Assembly: GCF_009711095.1 (NCBI RefSeq) | Contig: NZ_WMJZ01000006.1 | Span: 1-64,000, forward strand | Direction of reading: 5' to 3' | Source: Intestinirhabdus alba | GTDB taxonomy: Bacteria > Pseudomonadota > Gammaproteobacteria > Enterobacterales > Enterobacteriaceae | DNA: 64,000 nucleotides | In this document: positions 52,599 to 62,910 of the stretch, in pieces | Layout of the letters: each line of letters starts with the position of its first letter | Position numbering within the stretch: the first letter of the stretch is position 1 | Notes under the pieces: generated by a model | The model's database searches: none | Told to the model about the DNA's origin: nothing | Seen by the model: only the letters and a program-made list of their open reading frames with translations | Made by a program: the position numbers and the translations under genes

Positions 52599-52790
52599 AG
52601 GCTGTCTCCGTTAATCAATTGCGAACATCGTTGGCGGCCCTTCGGGATTCGGACCGGAAACCTGTACCGTGCGTGGTCAGAGAACAAATCGGCTTAGCCG
52701 ATTTGAACGCCGCTGGCGGCGGCCCTTCAGGGGGAGGCCCTGGGCCGAATAAAGCCAACGCACATGCGACCTGCGGTATAACAGGGATCG
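52599..52790. repeat. Possible diverged relative of the interspersed repeat (copy D) with palindromes
   Basis: TGTTAGGCTGTCTCCGTTAA at 52596-52615 resembles the left border of copy B (TGTTAGGCTGTGTCCCTTAA). The interior differs. It holds AAATCGGC-TTA-GCCGATTT (52687-52705) and two GGCGGCCCTTC-containing hairpins. No matching right border was found, so end and relationship are uncertain. It occupies most of the 305-base suhB-trmJ region. Confidence 0.35.
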
Positions 52791-52819
52791 CGGAATAACC
52801 TTTTAACTGAAGAGAGACA

Positions 52820-53545
52820 ATGCTGCAAAATATTCGAATTGTGCTGGTCGAAACCTCTCATACCGGCAATATGGGTTCCGTGGCCCGCGCCATGAAGACC
52901 ATGGGATTAACTAATTTGTGGCTGGTGAACCCGCTGGTCAAACCCGACTCTCAGGCCATCGCCCTGGCGGCGGGGGCCAGCGACGTCATCGGCAATGCAC
53001 AGATCGTCGGAACGCTCGACGAAGCGCTGGCCGGCTGCAGTCTGGTGGTGGGCACCAGCGCCCGCTCCCGGACGCTGCCGTGGCCGATGCTCGATCCGCG
53101 CGAGTGCGGGCTGAAAAGCGTGGTGGAGGCGGCGAGCGCGCCGGTGGCGCTGGTTTTCGGACGCGAGCGCGTCGGCCTGACCAACGACGAGCTGCAGAAG
53201 TGCCACTACCACGTGGCGATCGCCGCAAACCCGGAGTACAGCTCGCTGAATCTGGCGATGGCGGTACAGGTTATCGCTTATGAGGTGCGCATGGCGTGGC
53301 TGGCGCAGGAAGAGAGCGCCGGAGAGCGGCCTGAAGAGACGCCCTATCCGCTGGTGGACGATCTGGAGCGTTTTTATGAGCATCTGCAGCAGACCCTGGT
53401 GGCGACCGGTTTTATTCGCGAAAACCATCCCGGACAGGTGATGAACAAGCTGCGTCGTCTGTTTACCCGCGCCCGCCCGGAGAGCCAGGAGCTGAACATC
53501 CTGCGCGGCATACTGGCTTCTGTCGATGAGCATAAAGGAAGCTAA
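52820..53545 (+). CDS. trmJ: tRNA (cytidine/uridine-2'-O)-methyltransferase TrmJ
   Basis: SPOUT-class enzyme that 2'-O-methylates position 32 of several tRNAs. The 241 residues have the family start [26 protein letters not shown] and the knot motifs [13 protein letters not shown] and [14 protein letters not shown]. Upstream of the isc operon, as in E. coli. Confidence 0.95.
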   Translation: MLQNIRIVLVETSHTGNMGSVARAMKTMGLTNLWLVNPLVKPDSQAIALAAGASDVIGNAQIVGTLDEALAGCSLVVGTSARSRTLPWPMLDPRECGLKSVVEAASAPVALVFGRERVGLTNDELQKCHYHVAIAANPEYSSLNLAMAVQVIAYEVRMAWLAQEESAGERPEETPYPLVDDLERFYEHLQQTLVATGFIRENHPGQVMNKLRRLFTRARPESQELNILRGILASVDEHKGS

Positions 53546-53624
53546 GACCGTCGGCGCAGAGGTAACCAGGCCCGGCGGACGGAAGCCGCGCCGCCGGGAA
53601 GTTCAAAACTGTGCTGAAGGTTAA

Positions 53625-53674
53625 ATACCCGACTAATCCAGTCAAGTAAATAGTTGACTGTTTTAGTCGGGAAT
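53625..53674 (+). promoter_or_regulatory. Two abutting type 1 IscR binding sites
   Basis: Both 25-base sites fit ATASYYGACTRWWWYAGTCRRSTAT closely: 53625-53649 (ATACCCGACT...AGTCAAGTAA) and 53650-53674 (ATAGTTGACT...AGTCGGGAAT). They touch without a gap in the iscR promoter and support autorepression by [2Fe-2S]-IscR. Confidence 0.85.
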
Positions 53675-53756
53675 GTCAGACTTGCTCCTGCTATGCAAGA
53701 CCCCCATTTTACAATAAAAAACCCCGGGCAGGGGCGTGTTTGAGGTTAAGTAAGAC

Positions 53757-54248
53757 ATGAGACTGACATCGAAAGGGCGTTACGCCGTGACCGCAATGCT
53801 GGACGTTGCGCTCAATTCTGAATCTGGCCCGGTGCCGTTAGCCGACATCTCTGAACGTCAGGGAATTTCGCTTTCCTACCTGGAGCAGCTATTTTCCCGT
53901 TTGCGTAAAAATGGCCTGGTATCCAGCGTCCGCGGGCCGGGCGGCGGCTATCTGCTCGGCAAAGATGCGGGCAGCATCGCGGTAGGAGAAGTGATCAGCG
54001 CGGTCGACGAGTCGGTTGACGCCACCCGCTGTCAGGGCAAAGGCGGCTGCCAGGGGGGCGATAAATGCCTGACCCACGCGCTGTGGCGCGATCTGAGCGA
54101 CCGCCTGACCGGCTTTCTCAACAACATCACCCTGGGCGAGCTGGTTAGAAATCAGGAAGTCCGGGACGTCTCCGGTCGGCAGCATACTCATGACGCTCCG
54201 CGTGCGGGTCGTGCCCAGGAGGCGATCGACGTTAAGCTTCGCGCCTGA
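53757..54248 (+). CDS. iscR: Iron-sulphur cluster regulator IscR
   Basis: Rrf2-family repressor/activator of 163 residues. The winged helix ([35 protein letters not shown]) is followed by the [2Fe-2S] ligands in [16 protein letters not shown] (Cys92, Cys98, Cys104, His107 by E. coli numbering). First gene of the isc operon. Confidence 0.97.
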   Translation: MRLTSKGRYAVTAMLDVALNSESGPVPLADISERQGISLSYLEQLFSRLRKNGLVSSVRGPGGGYLLGKDAGSIAVGEVISAVDESVDATRCQGKGGCQGGDKCLTHALWRDLSDRLTGFLNNITLGELVRNQEVRDVSGRQHTHDAPRAGRAQEAIDVKLRA

Positions 54249-54465
54249 TTCCGCCGCGGGCGGCATCGGCGGTTCACCCCGGCCGCCTGCTGAGGCAGGG
54301 CTCGGGAAAGATACGCAGCTACCGCCTTGCTGAAATTCAACGCGGTCAGGCAACGATAATAAGATTGTAGAGTCAGGCCGGGGCCTCCAGGTCCCGTTAA
54401 CACGGTCGTACATCCAGCCGGTTGCCTGGTTCCTTGCATTGAGTGATGTACGGAGTTTAAGAGCA

Positions 54466-55680
54466 ATGAAATTACCGATTTATCTCGACTACTCCGCAAC
54501 CACGCCGGTGGATCCGCGTGTTGCCGAGAAAATGATGCAGTTTCTCACCCTGGACGGGACCTTTGGTAATCCGGCCTCCCGTTCACACCGTTTCGGCTGG
54601 CAGGCGGAAGAGGCGGTGGATATCGCCCGTAACCAGATAGCCGAGCTGGTCGGCGCTGACCCGCGCGAAATCGTTTTTACCTCCGGCGCGACGGAGTCCG
54701 ATAACCTGGCGATTAAAGGCGCAGCCAACTTTTATCAGAAAAAAGGCAAGCACATCATCACCAGCAAAACCGAACACAAGGCCGTGCTTGACACCTGTCG
54801 CCAGCTGGAACGTGAAGGGTTTGAGGTCACGTACCTGGCACCGCAGCGCAACGGGATCATCGACCTGAAAGAGCTTGAGGCGGCAATGCGCGACGACACT
54901 ATCCTCGTCTCCATCATGCACGTGAACAACGAAATCGGCGTGGTGCAGGATATCGCCACCATCGGCGAAATGTGCCGGGCGCGCGGCATCGTCTATCACG
55001 TTGACGCCACCCAGAGCGTGGGCAAGCTGCCTATCGACTTAAGCCAGCTGAAGGTGGACCTGATGTCCTTCTCCGGCCACAAAATCTACGGTCCGAAAGG
55101 CATCGGCGCGCTGTACGTGCGCCGTAAGCCGCGGATACGCATCGAGGCGCAGATGCACGGCGGCGGCCACGAGCGCGGTATGCGCTCCGGCACCCTGCCG
55201 GTTCACCAGATCGTCGGCATGGGCGAAGCCTACCGCATCGCCAAAGAAGAGATGGCCAGCGAGATGGCGCGCCTGCGCGAGCTGCGCAACCGCCTGTGGA
55301 ACGGCGTGAAGGATCTGGAAGAGGTCTACCTGAACGGCGATCTCGAACAGGGCGCGCCGAACATCCTGAACGTCAGCTTTAACTACGTTGAAGGCGAGTC
55401 GCTGATCATGGCGTTAAAAGACCTGGCGGTTTCGTCCGGCTCCGCCTGCACCTCCGCGAGCCTCGAACCATCCTACGTGCTGCGCGCGCTGGGTATGACC
55501 GACGAGCTGGCGCACAGTTCTATTCGTTTCTCTCTGGGGCGTTTTACCACCAGCGATGAGATTGATTACACCATTGACCTGGTTCGCAAATCCATCGGCC
55601 GCCTGCGCGAGCTTTCCCCGCTGTGGGAAATGCACAAGCAGGGCGTGGATCTGAACAGCATCGAGTGGTCACACCATTAA
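54466..55680 (+). CDS. iscS: Cysteine desulfurase IscS
   Basis: PLP enzyme that supplies sulphur from cysteine to IscU, ThiI, TusA and others. The 404 residues have the PLP Lys in [12 protein letters not shown] (near 206) and the persulphide Cys in [10 protein letters not shown] (near 328). The C-terminal IscU/IscX-binding end SIEWSHH is present. ATG 54466 has GGAG upstream and the E. coli length. The 217-base leader after iscR is structured and GC-rich; in E. coli RyhB acts in this gap. Confidence 0.97.
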   Translation: MKLPIYLDYSATTPVDPRVAEKMMQFLTLDGTFGNPASRSHRFGWQAEEAVDIARNQIAELVGADPREIVFTSGATESDNLAIKGAANFYQKKGKHIITSKTEHKAVLDTCRQLEREGFEVTYLAPQRNGIIDLKELEAAMRDDTILVSIMHVNNEIGVVQDIATIGEMCRARGIVYHVDATQSVGKLPIDLSQLKVDLMSFSGHKIYGPKGIGALYVRRKPRIRIEAQMHGGGHERGMRSGTLPVHQIVGMGEAYRIAKEEMASEMARLRELRNRLWNGVKDLEEVYLNGDLEQGAPNILNVSFNYVEGESLIMALKDLAVSSGSACTSASLEPSYVLRALGMTDELAHSSIRFSLGRFTTSDEIDYTIDLVRKSIGRLRELSPLWEMHKQGVDLNSIEWSHH

Positions 55681-55705
55681 TCGGCATCGGTAAGGAGAAT
55701 TCATC

Positions 55706-56092
55706 ATGGCTTACAGCGAAAAAGTAATCGATCACTACGAGAATCCACGTAACGTGGGCTCCTTTGACAACGGCGACGAGAACGTCGGCAGCGGCATGGT
55801 GGGAGCACCGGCCTGCGGCGACGTGATGAAGCTACAGATAAAAGTCAACAATGAGGGTATCATTGAGGACGCGCGTTTTAAAACCTACGGCTGCGGTTCC
55901 GCCATCGCCTCCAGCTCTCTGGTCACCGAGTGGGTGAAGGGAAAATCGCTGGACGAAGCGCAGGCGATCAAAAACACCGATATTGCCGATGAGCTTGAGC
56001 TGCCGCCGGTGAAAATTCACTGCTCCATCCTGGCAGAAGACGCAATCAAAGCCGCTATTGCGGATTACAAAAGCAAACGTGAAGCAAAATAA
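55706..56092 (+). CDS. iscU: Iron-sulphur cluster scaffold IscU
   Basis: Scaffold on which [2Fe-2S] clusters form, 128 residues. Cluster ligands are in GAPACGDVMK (Cys37, Asp39), YGCGSAIASSS (Cys63) and KIHCSILAED (Cys106), and the HscA recognition motif LPPVK is next to the last. TAAGGAG precedes the start. Confidence 0.98.
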   Translation: MAYSEKVIDHYENPRNVGSFDNGDENVGSGMVGAPACGDVMKLQIKVNNEGIIEDARFKTYGCGSAIASSSLVTEWVKGKSLDEAQAIKNTDIADELELPPVKIHCSILAEDAIKAAIADYKSKREAK

Positions 56093-56108
56093 GAATTGAG
56101 GTTTTGTT

Positions 56109-56432
56109 ATGTCGATTACACTTAGCGACAGTGCAGCAGCGCGAGTAACTACCTTTCTGGCCAACCGTGGTAAAGGGTTCGGTCTGCGCCTGGGCGTAAG
56201 AACCTCCGGCTGCTCTGGTATGGCTTATGTACTGGAATTTGTTGATGAACCGGCTGCCGAAGATACCGTGTTTGAAGACAAAGGCGTGAAGGTCGTGATC
56301 GACGGCAAGAGCCTGCAATTTCTGGACGGTACGCGGCTGGACTTCGTTAAAGAAGGTCTGAACGAAGGGTTCAAATTCAGCAACCCGAACGTGAAAGACG
56401 AGTGCGGCTGCGGCGAAAGTTTCCAGGTGTAA
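56109..56432 (+). CDS. iscA: A-type iron-sulphur carrier IscA
   Basis: Carrier that passes clusters or iron to apo-proteins, 107 residues. The three conserved cysteines are in TSGCSGMAY and the C-terminal ECGCGESF. A 207-base gap follows, containing a GC hairpin around 56444-56480 and no supported gene. Confidence 0.97.
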   Translation: MSITLSDSAAARVTTFLANRGKGFGLRLGVRTSGCSGMAYVLEFVDEPAAEDTVFEDKGVKVVIDGKSLQFLDGTRLDFVKEGLNEGFKFSNPNVKDECGCGESFQV

Positions 56433-56639
56433 CCTGTTTACCGATAGCCCCGCCCGGGCCTCCTGCGCGTAGGGGCTATCGCGTACTGGTCATGCTTTAC
56501 GTTGCAGAGGCGCAGGCTGCGCTTGCTCTTTCCGGCCGTTTGCCTTCCGTAAGCGCCGGGGATTCATCCGTCAGCCCGCTTCCTGCAACGGTATTCCTGA
56601 TTCTCCGCTATCGTCGGAGATCGCTGCCCTGAGAATGTT

Positions 56640-57155
56640 ATGGACTACTTCACCCTCTTTGGCTTACCGGCTCGTTACCCGCTCGATACCCAGGCGCTGA
56701 GCCTGCGTTTTCAGGATCTGCAACGTCAGTACCATCCTGATAAATTCGCCAGCGGAACGCAGGCGGAACAGCTTGCCGCTGTACAGCAGTCGGCCACCAT
56801 TAACCAGGCCTGGCAAACGCTGCGCCATCCTCTGACGCGCGCCGAATATCTCCTCTCCCTGCACGGTTTCGATCTGGCCAGCGAACAGCATACGGTCCGC
56901 GACACGGCGTTTCTTATGGAGCAGCTGACGCTGCGCGAGGAGCTTGACGACATTGAACAGGCAAAAGATGAAGCGCGGCTGGAATCCCTGATGAGCCGCG
57001 TAAAGACAATGTTTGATACCCGCCATCAGCAGATGGTGGAGCAGCTGAACAGCGAGGCGTGGGAGACGGCGGCGGACACCGTGCGTAAACTGCGCTTTCT
57101 CGATAAACTGCGCCATTCAGCAGAACAGCTTGAAGAGAAGCTGCACGATTTTTAA
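56640..57155 (+). CDS. hscB: Co-chaperone HscB
   Basis: J-type co-chaperone for HscA, 171 residues. The J domain has the HPD triad in QYHPDKF, and the C-terminal three-helix bundle binds IscU. 15 bases upstream of hscA. Confidence 0.96.
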   Translation: MDYFTLFGLPARYPLDTQALSLRFQDLQRQYHPDKFASGTQAEQLAAVQQSATINQAWQTLRHPLTRAEYLLSLHGFDLASEQHTVRDTAFLMEQLTLREELDDIEQAKDEARLESLMSRVKTMFDTRHQQMVEQLNSEAWETAADTVRKLRFLDKLRHSAEQLEEKLHDF

Positions 57156-57170
57156 ATTCCGGAAGCGAAT

Positions 57171-59021
57171 ATGGCCTTATTACAAATCAGTGAGCCTGGT
57201 CTGAGCGCCGCGCCGCATCAGCATCGTCTGGCGGCGGGCATCGACTTAGGCACCACCAACTCCCTGGTTGCGACCGTTCGCAGCGGACAGGCGGAAACGC
57301 TCGCCGATCGCGACGGCCATCACCTGCTGCCCTCAGTGGTTCACTATCAGCCGCAGGGCCACACGGTAGGCTACGCCGCCCGCGACAACGCGGCGCTGGA
57401 TGCCGCCAACACCATCAGCTCGGTAAAACGGATGATGGGCCGCTCGCTGGCCGATATTCAGAGCCGCTACCCGCATCTGCCCTACCGTTTTCAGGCCAGC
57501 GCCAACGGCCTGCCGATGATTGAAACGGCGGCGGGCCTGCTGAACCCGGTGCGGGTTTCCGCCGATATCCTGAAGGCGCTGGCGGCGCGGGCCACCGAGT
57601 CGCTCTCCGGCGAGCTGGACGGGGTGGTGATTACCGTTCCGGCCTATTTTGACGACGCGCAGCGCCAGGGCACCAGGGACGCCGCGCGGCTGGCGGGGCT
57701 GCACGTTTTGCGCCTGCTCAACGAGCCGACCGCGGCGGCCATCGCCTACGGCCTCGACTCCGGCAAAGAGGGGGTTATTGCGGTCTACGATCTCGGCGGC
57801 GGCACCTTTGATATCTCCATTCTGCGCCTGAGCCGCGGGGTGTTTGAAGTGCTGGCGACCGGCGGCGACTCCGCCCTCGGCGGCGACGATTTTGACCATC
57901 TGCTGGCGGATCACATTCGCGAGCGGGCGGGCCTCGCCGATCGCAGCGACAATCGCCTGCAGCGCGAGCTGCTGGACGCCGCCATCGCGGCGAAAATCGC
58001 CCTTAGCGACGCCGAAGCGGTGAAGGTCAGCGTCGCCGGCTGGCAGGGCGACATCACCCGCGAACGGTTTAACGATCTTATCTCCGCGCTGGTGAAGCGC
58101 ACGCTGCTGGCCTGCCGCCGCGCCCTGAAGGACGCGGGCGTTGAGGCGCAGGAGGTGCTGGAGGTGGTGATGGTAGGTGGCTCCACCCGCGTACCGCTGG
58201 TGCGCGAGCGGGTGGGCGAATTCTTTGGCCGCACGCCGTTGACCGCCATCGACCCGGATAAAGTGGTCGCCATCGGCGCGGCGATTCAGGCGGATATTCT
58301 GGTCGGCAACAAGCCGGACAGCGAAATGCTGCTGCTCGACGTGATCCCGCTGTCGCTGGGCCTTGAAACCATGGGTGGCCTGGTGGAGAAAGTGATCCCG
58401 CGTAATACCACGATTCCGGTGGCGCGCGCCCAGGATTTTACTACCTTTAAGGACGGCCAGACCGCGATGTCGATCCACGTGATGCAGGGCGAACGCGAGC
58501 TGGTGCAGGACTGCCGCTCGCTGGCGCGCTTTGCCCTGCGCGGCATCCCGGCGCTGCCCGCCGGCGGGGCGCATATTCGCGTCACCTTCCAGGTGGATGC
58601 CGACGGCCTGCTGAGCGTCACTGCGATGGAGAAATCCACCGGGGTGGAGGCCTCTGTTCAGGTCAAACCCTCCTACGGCCTGACGGACACCGAAATCGCC
58701 GCCATGATTCAGGATTCGATGAGCTTTGCCGAGCAGGACGTCAAAGCCCGCATGCTGGCGGAGCAGAAGGTTGAGGCGGCCCGGGTGCTGGAAAGCCTCT
58801 CCGGCGCGCTGGCGGCGGACGCGGGGCTGCTCAGCCCGGCGGAACGCCAGGCCATTGATGCTGCTGCCGAAAGCCTGAGCGCGGCGGCGCGGGGCGACGA
58901 CGTTGACGCCATAGAACAAGCCATTAAAAACGTAGACAAGCAAACCCAGGAATTTGCCGCTCGCCGCATGGACCAGTCGGTCCGCAGCGCGCTGAAAGGC
59001 CATTCCGTGGACGAGGTTTAA
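57171..59021 (+). CDS. hscA: Fe-S assembly chaperone HscA
   Basis: Specialised Hsp70 that releases clusters from IscU, 616 residues. The ATPase domain starts [14 protein letters not shown] and contains [14 protein letters not shown] and [12 protein letters not shown]. The substrate domain follows, with a variable C-terminal lid. The only large open frame on the opposite strand here is a coding shadow. Confidence 0.97.
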   Translation: MALLQISEPGLSAAPHQHRLAAGIDLGTTNSLVATVRSGQAETLADRDGHHLLPSVVHYQPQGHTVGYAARDNAALDAANTISSVKRMMGRSLADIQSRYPHLPYRFQASANGLPMIETAAGLLNPVRVSADILKALAARATESLSGELDGVVITVPAYFDDAQRQGTRDAARLAGLHVLRLLNEPTAAAIAYGLDSGKEGVIAVYDLGGGTFDISILRLSRGVFEVLATGGDSALGGDDFDHLLADHIRERAGLADRSDNRLQRELLDAAIAAKIALSDAEAVKVSVAGWQGDITRERFNDLISALVKRTLLACRRALKDAGVEAQEVLEVVMVGGSTRVPLVRERVGEFFGRTPLTAIDPDKVVAIGAAIQADILVGNKPDSEMLLLDVIPLSLGLETMGGLVEKVIPRNTTIPVARAQDFTTFKDGQTAMSIHVMQGERELVQDCRSLARFALRGIPALPAGGAHIRVTFQVDADGLLSVTAMEKSTGVEASVQVKPSYGLTDTEIAAMIQDSMSFAEQDVKARMLAEQKVEAARVLESLSGALAADAGLLSPAERQAIDAAAESLSAAARGDDVDAIEQAIKNVDKQTQEFAARRMDQSVRSALKGHSVDEV

Positions 59022-59022
59022 T

Positions 59023-59358
59023 ATGCCAAAGATTGTTATTCTGCCCCATCAGGACCTGTGTCCGGACGGCGCGGTTCTGGAAGCTGACAGCGGTGAAACC
59101 ATTCTCGATGCGGCGCTGCGCAACGGCATCGAAATTGAACACGCCTGCGAGAAATCCTGCGCCTGTACCACCTGTCACTGCATCGTGCGCGAAGGCTTTG
59201 ACTCCCTGGCGGAAAGCTCGGAGGAAGAAGACGACATGCTGGATAAAGCCTGGGGGCTGGAGCCGGAGAGCCGCTTAGGCTGCCAGGCGCGGGTCACCAA
59301 TGAGGATCTGGTGGTCGAAATTCCTCGTTACACCATTAACCATGCGCGCGAGCATTAA
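59023..59358 (+). CDS. fdx: [2Fe-2S] ferredoxin Fdx
   Basis: Adrenodoxin-type ferredoxin that donates electrons in cluster assembly, 111 residues. Ligands are in [12 protein letters not shown] and the distal Cys in LGCQARV. Two bases after hscA. Confidence 0.97.
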   Translation: MPKIVILPHQDLCPDGAVLEADSGETILDAALRNGIEIEHACEKSCACTTCHCIVREGFDSLAESSEEEDDMLDKAWGLEPESRLGCQARVTNEDLVVEIPRYTINHAREH

Positions 59359-59369
59359 CAGGGGATAGT

Positions 59370-59570
59370 ATGGGACTCAAGTGGACCGACAGCCGCGCAA
59401 TCGGCGAGGCGCTGTACGATGCGTTTCCCGATCGCGATCCTAAGACCGTGCGCTTTACCGACCTTCATCAGTGGATTTGCGATCTTGAAGCGTTCGACGA
59501 CGATCCCGCCGCTTCCAGTGAAAAAATTCTGGAGGCTATTCTGCTGGTCTGGCTGGACGAAGCGGACTAA
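59370..59570 (+). CDS. iscX: IscX protein
   Basis: Small acidic protein of 66 residues ([17 protein letters not shown]...) that binds IscS and modulates its activity according to iron. Full-length last gene of the isc operon. Confidence 0.96.
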   Translation: MGLKWTDSRAIGEALYDAFPDRDPKTVRFTDLHQWICDLEAFDDDPAASSEKILEAILLVWLDEAD

Positions 59571-59681
59571 TTTGTACCCGGCGGGGCCGGCGCTTGTCGC
59601 GCCGCCGTCGCGTGTACGACCGAGTGGAAAATAACATGGGCTGCCTGATGGCGGCCCGTTTGCCAATAAGGATACATAATA

Positions 59682-60968
59682 ATGACCGAAGCGATGAAGA
59701 TTACGCTCTCCGGCGAGGCGGCCGACGCCCGCTGGGGTGAAAAAGCCCTCTGGAGCACAGATAACAACGGCATCACGCTACACCTTAACGGCAAAGACGA
59801 TGCGGGGCTGATCCAGCGCGCGGCGCGCAAGATTGACGGCCTCGGCATCAGGCACGTTCAGCTGGACGGCGAAGGCTGGGACGTGGAGCGCTGCTGGGCG
59901 TTCTGGCAGGGCTATCGGGGGCCGAAGGGCAGCCGTCAGGTTGACTGGCCGACGCTGGAGGCCGAAGCGCGGCGGGAGCTTGAGAGCCGTCTGACCATCA
60001 TCGACTGGGTGCGCGACACCATCAACGCCCCGGCGGAGGAACTGGGGCCTGAGCAGCTGGCGCAGCGCGCCGTCGACCTGCTGTGCGGCGTCGCCTGCGA
60101 CCATATCTCTTACCGTATTACTAAGGGTGAAGATCTGCGCGAGCAGAACTATATGGGGCTGCACGCCGTCGGGCGCGGCTCCGCGCGTCCGCCGGTGCTG
60201 CTGGCGCTGGACTACAACCCGACGGGCGATAAGAACGCGCCGGTATACGCCTGCCTGGTCGGCAAAGGCATCACCTTTGATTCCGGCGGCTACAGCATCA
60301 AGCAGAGCGCCTTTATGGACTCAATGAGGTCCGATATGGGCGGGGCGGCCACCGTTACCGGCGCGCTGGCGTTCGCCATTACCCGCGGCCTGAACCGGCG
60401 CGTCAGGCTCTGGCTGTGCTGCGCGGATAACCTGATTAGCGGCAACGCCTTTAAGCTGGGCGATATCATTCGCTATCGCAACGGAAAGACCGTGGAGGTG
60501 ATGAACACCGACGCGGAGGGGCGGCTGGTGCTGGCGGACGGCCTGATTGAGGCGAGCGCGCAGAAGCCGGAGCTGCTTATCGACGCCGCCACCCTGACCG
60601 GAGCGGCAAAAACCGCGTTAGGCAACGACTATCACGCGCTGTTCAGCTTTGACGATAATCTCGCCGGGCGTCTGCTGGCGAGCGCGGCGGCAGAAAACGA
60701 ATCCTTCTGGCGGCTGCCGCTGGCGGAATTCCACCGTAGCCAGCTGCCGTCTAACTTTGCCGATCTGAGCAACGTCGGCAGCGCCGCCTGCCCGGCCGGG
60801 GCCAGCACCGCGGCGGCTTTCCTGTCGCACTTTGTGGAGAGCTATCGCGAAGGCTGGCTGCATATTGACTGCTCGGCGACCTGGCGTAAAACTCCGGTTG
60901 AACAGTGGTCCGCCGGGGCCACCGGCCTGGGCGTGCGGACTATTGCGAATCTGTTGACCGCTGGGTAA
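59682..60968 (+). CDS. pepB: Aminopeptidase B PepB
   Basis: M17-family leucine aminopeptidase of 428 residues. The metal and catalytic motifs are [15 protein letters not shown] (Asp, Lys), SDMGGAA and the signature [14 protein letters not shown]. It acts on N-terminal acidic and other residues, including those of Cys-Gly dipeptides. It lies directly after the isc operon, as in E. coli. Confidence 0.96.
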   Translation: MTEAMKITLSGEAADARWGEKALWSTDNNGITLHLNGKDDAGLIQRAARKIDGLGIRHVQLDGEGWDVERCWAFWQGYRGPKGSRQVDWPTLEAEARRELESRLTIIDWVRDTINAPAEELGPEQLAQRAVDLLCGVACDHISYRITKGEDLREQNYMGLHAVGRGSARPPVLLALDYNPTGDKNAPVYACLVGKGITFDSGGYSIKQSAFMDSMRSDMGGAATVTGALAFAITRGLNRRVRLWLCCADNLISGNAFKLGDIIRYRNGKTVEVMNTDAEGRLVLADGLIEASAQKPELLIDAATLTGAAKTALGNDYHALFSFDDNLAGRLLASAAAENESFWRLPLAEFHRSQLPSNFADLSNVGSAACPAGASTAAAFLSHFVESYREGWLHIDCSATWRKTPVEQWSAGATGLGVRTIANLLTAG

Positions 60969-60973
60969 TTTTT

Positions 60974-61003
60974 CCCCTGCCCCTCTCCCCAGAGGGGCAG
61001 GGG
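60974..61003. terminator. GC-rich hairpin between pepB and sseB
   Basis: CCCCTGCCCCTCT (60974-60986) and AGAGGGGCAGGGG (60991-61003) give 13 perfect base pairs with a CCCC loop. On the plus strand no T run follows, so transcription may be only partly stopped. On the minus strand it is followed by AAAAATT. Confidence 0.45.
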
Positions 61004-61029
61004 AGTTAGCCACACTTTCTGGAACCGCT

Positions 61030-61806
61030 ATGTCCGAAACTAAAAATGAACTGGAAACGCTGCTGGAAAAAGCGGCGATCGAACCGGCGCACCGCCCGGC
61101 ATTTTTCCGCACTCTGCTGGAGTCCACCGTCTGGGTGCCCGGCGTAGCCGCAGAGGGCGGGGCGGTAGTCGAGAGCAGCGCGCTGGATCTGCAGCACTGG
61201 GAAAAAGAGGACGGCACCTCCGTCATCCCGTTCTTTACCTCGCCGGCCGCGCTGCAGCAGGCGGTGCGGGAAGAGCAGGCCTTTGTGGCGATGCCGGCGC
61301 GCGCCCTGTTTGAGATGACGCTGGGAGAGACGCTGTTTCTCAACGCCCGGCTGCCGGTCGGCAAAGAATTTATGCCGCGTGAAATCAGCCTGCTGCTTGG
61401 TGAAGAGGGCAGCCCGCTCAGCGTTCAGCAGGTGCTGGAAGGGGGCGAATCGCTGATTCTGTCGGAAGTGGCGGAGCCGCCGGCCCAGATGATTGACTCG
61501 CTTATCACGCTGTTTAAAACCCTCAAGCCGGTAAAGCGCGCCTTCCTGTGCGCGATAAAAGAGAGCGAGGAGGCGCAGCCGAATCTGCTGATTGGCATTG
61601 AGGCCGACGGCGATATGACGGCGATTATTCATGCGGCGGGCAGCGTGGCCACCGATACGCTGCCGGGCGACGAGCCGGTGGATATCTGTGAGGTAAAAAA
61701 GGGCGAGCAGGGCGTCAGCCATTTTATAACGGAACATATCGCCCCGTTCTACGAGCGTCGCTGGGGCGGGTTCCTGCGCGATTTTAAGCAGAGCCAGATC
61801 TCCTGA
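61030..61806 (+). CDS. sseB: Serine-sensitivity-enhancing protein SseB
   Basis: Soluble protein of 258 residues matching E. coli SseB: an N-terminal SseB domain followed by a C-terminal SseB_C domain. In E. coli its overproduction increases serine sensitivity; the molecular role is unknown. GGAACCGCT precedes the ATG. Convergent with sseA. Confidence 0.92.
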   Translation: MSETKNELETLLEKAAIEPAHRPAFFRTLLESTVWVPGVAAEGGAVVESSALDLQHWEKEDGTSVIPFFTSPAALQQAVREEQAFVAMPARALFEMTLGETLFLNARLPVGKEFMPREISLLLGEEGSPLSVQQVLEGGESLILSEVAEPPAQMIDSLITLFKTLKPVKRAFLCAIKESEEAQPNLLIGIEADGDMTAIIHAAGSVATDTLPGDEPVDICEVKKGEQGVSHFITEHIAPFYERRWGGFLRDFKQSQIS

Positions 61807-61816
61807 CGCCGGGGGA

Positions 61817-61846
61817 GCCGGAGGAGAGGCCCGCACTCTCCTCCGG
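61817..61846. terminator. Hairpin between convergent sseB and sseA
   Basis: GCCGGAGGAGAG (61817-61828) and CTCTCCTCCGGC (61835-61846) pair perfectly. It probably terminates both genes. Confidence 0.6.
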
Positions 61847-61862
61847 CGACGAAAGCGGAGGG

Positions 61863-62705
61863 CTACGCCGGTTCCACCGGCAGATCGTCCCGCGCCCCCC
61901 ATTCGCTCCATGCGCCGTCGTACAGCGAAACGTCGGCGACGTTCAGCGTCGCCAGCGCCAGCATCACCACGGCGGCGGTGACGCCGGAGCCGCAGCTGGC
62001 GATAATCGGCCTGTCGAAGCTGACCCCGTGGCGGAAGAAAACCGCCTCCAGCTCGTCGGTGGTCTTCAGCTCGCCGTTCTGCACCAGCTCCGTCCAGGGC
62101 ACGTTCAGCGCGCCCGGTATATGGCCGCGCCGAAGGCCGGGACGCGGCTCGTCCACTTCCGCATTAAAGCGCGCCGCCGGGCGCGCATCGACAATCTGTG
62201 CGCTGCGTTCATGGCTGGCCAGCAGCACGTCGGTGAGGCGCACCACGGCGTCGGGAGGGAAGGTCGCGTCGAACTCGCCGTCCGCCAGCGTCACCTCGCC
62301 CTGCTGCAGCGGCAGCGCATCCCGCTGCCAGCCCGCCAGCCCGCCGCCCAGAATCGACACCTTCTCCGCGCCAAAGGCGCGCAGCATCCACCACGCGCGC
62401 GGCGCGGAGAAGAGGTCCCCCTCGTCATAAACGATCAGATGCTTGTCCTGATGAACCCCCAGCTCGCGCATGGCGACGGCGAAGGCCTCCGGGCGCGGCA
62501 TCATGTGCGGCAGCGGCGAAGCGGCGTCGGAAAGCGCCTCAATGTCAAAAAACAGTGCGCCGGGAATGTGGCCTTCGCGATATTCCTGAGCCACGTCGCG
62601 GGTTTCCTGCCCGGGCGGGGCCATTCGGGCATCAATAATCTGAATTTCCGCATCGTCAATATGCTCGGCAAGCCAGTCGACAGCAACAAACCAGGAGGTG
62701 GACAT
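61863..62705 (-). CDS. sseA: 3-mercaptopyruvate sulfurtransferase SseA
   Basis: Two-domain rhodanese of 280 residues that transfers sulphur from 3-mercaptopyruvate to thiols or cyanide. The inactive N-terminal rhodanese domain has IIDARM and the active C-terminal one has the catalytic loop SCGSGVTAA. The ATG at 62705 with GGAG upstream matches the E. coli start (MSTSWFVA); the frame runs 31 codons further but is unconserved. Confidence 0.95.
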   Translation of the reverse strand: MSTSWFVAVDWLAEHIDDAEIQIIDARMAPPGQETRDVAQEYREGHIPGALFFDIEALSDAASPLPHMMPRPEAFAVAMRELGVHQDKHLIVYDEGDLFSAPRAWWMLRAFGAEKVSILGGGLAGWQRDALPLQQGEVTLADGEFDATFPPDAVVRLTDVLLASHERSAQIVDARPAARFNAEVDEPRPGLRRGHIPGALNVPWTELVQNGELKTTDELEAVFFRHGVSFDRPIIASCGSGVTAAVVMLALATLNVADVSLYDGAWSEWGARDDLPVEPA

Positions 62706-62910
62706 AGGCGTCTCCATTTTTATCAGGTCAAGGCTAAATTGTCGGACGTTTGGCCCAAAGGGACAAGCGGCAGAGCGTGAATTATCCGGGGGAGCCACAT
62801 TTCCTGAGAAATTTCAGAATCTGTTGCCGCAGTCGTCGCTTTCACAATAAAAAAACTCCTGCATAATAATTGCCCTATATTGCTAACGGGCCGCAGGGCC
62901 AGGGAAGAAA

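Noticed and set aside
57333-59003. 556-codon open frame antisense to hscA
   Set aside because: Same reason: coding shadow of a full-length Hsp70 gene.
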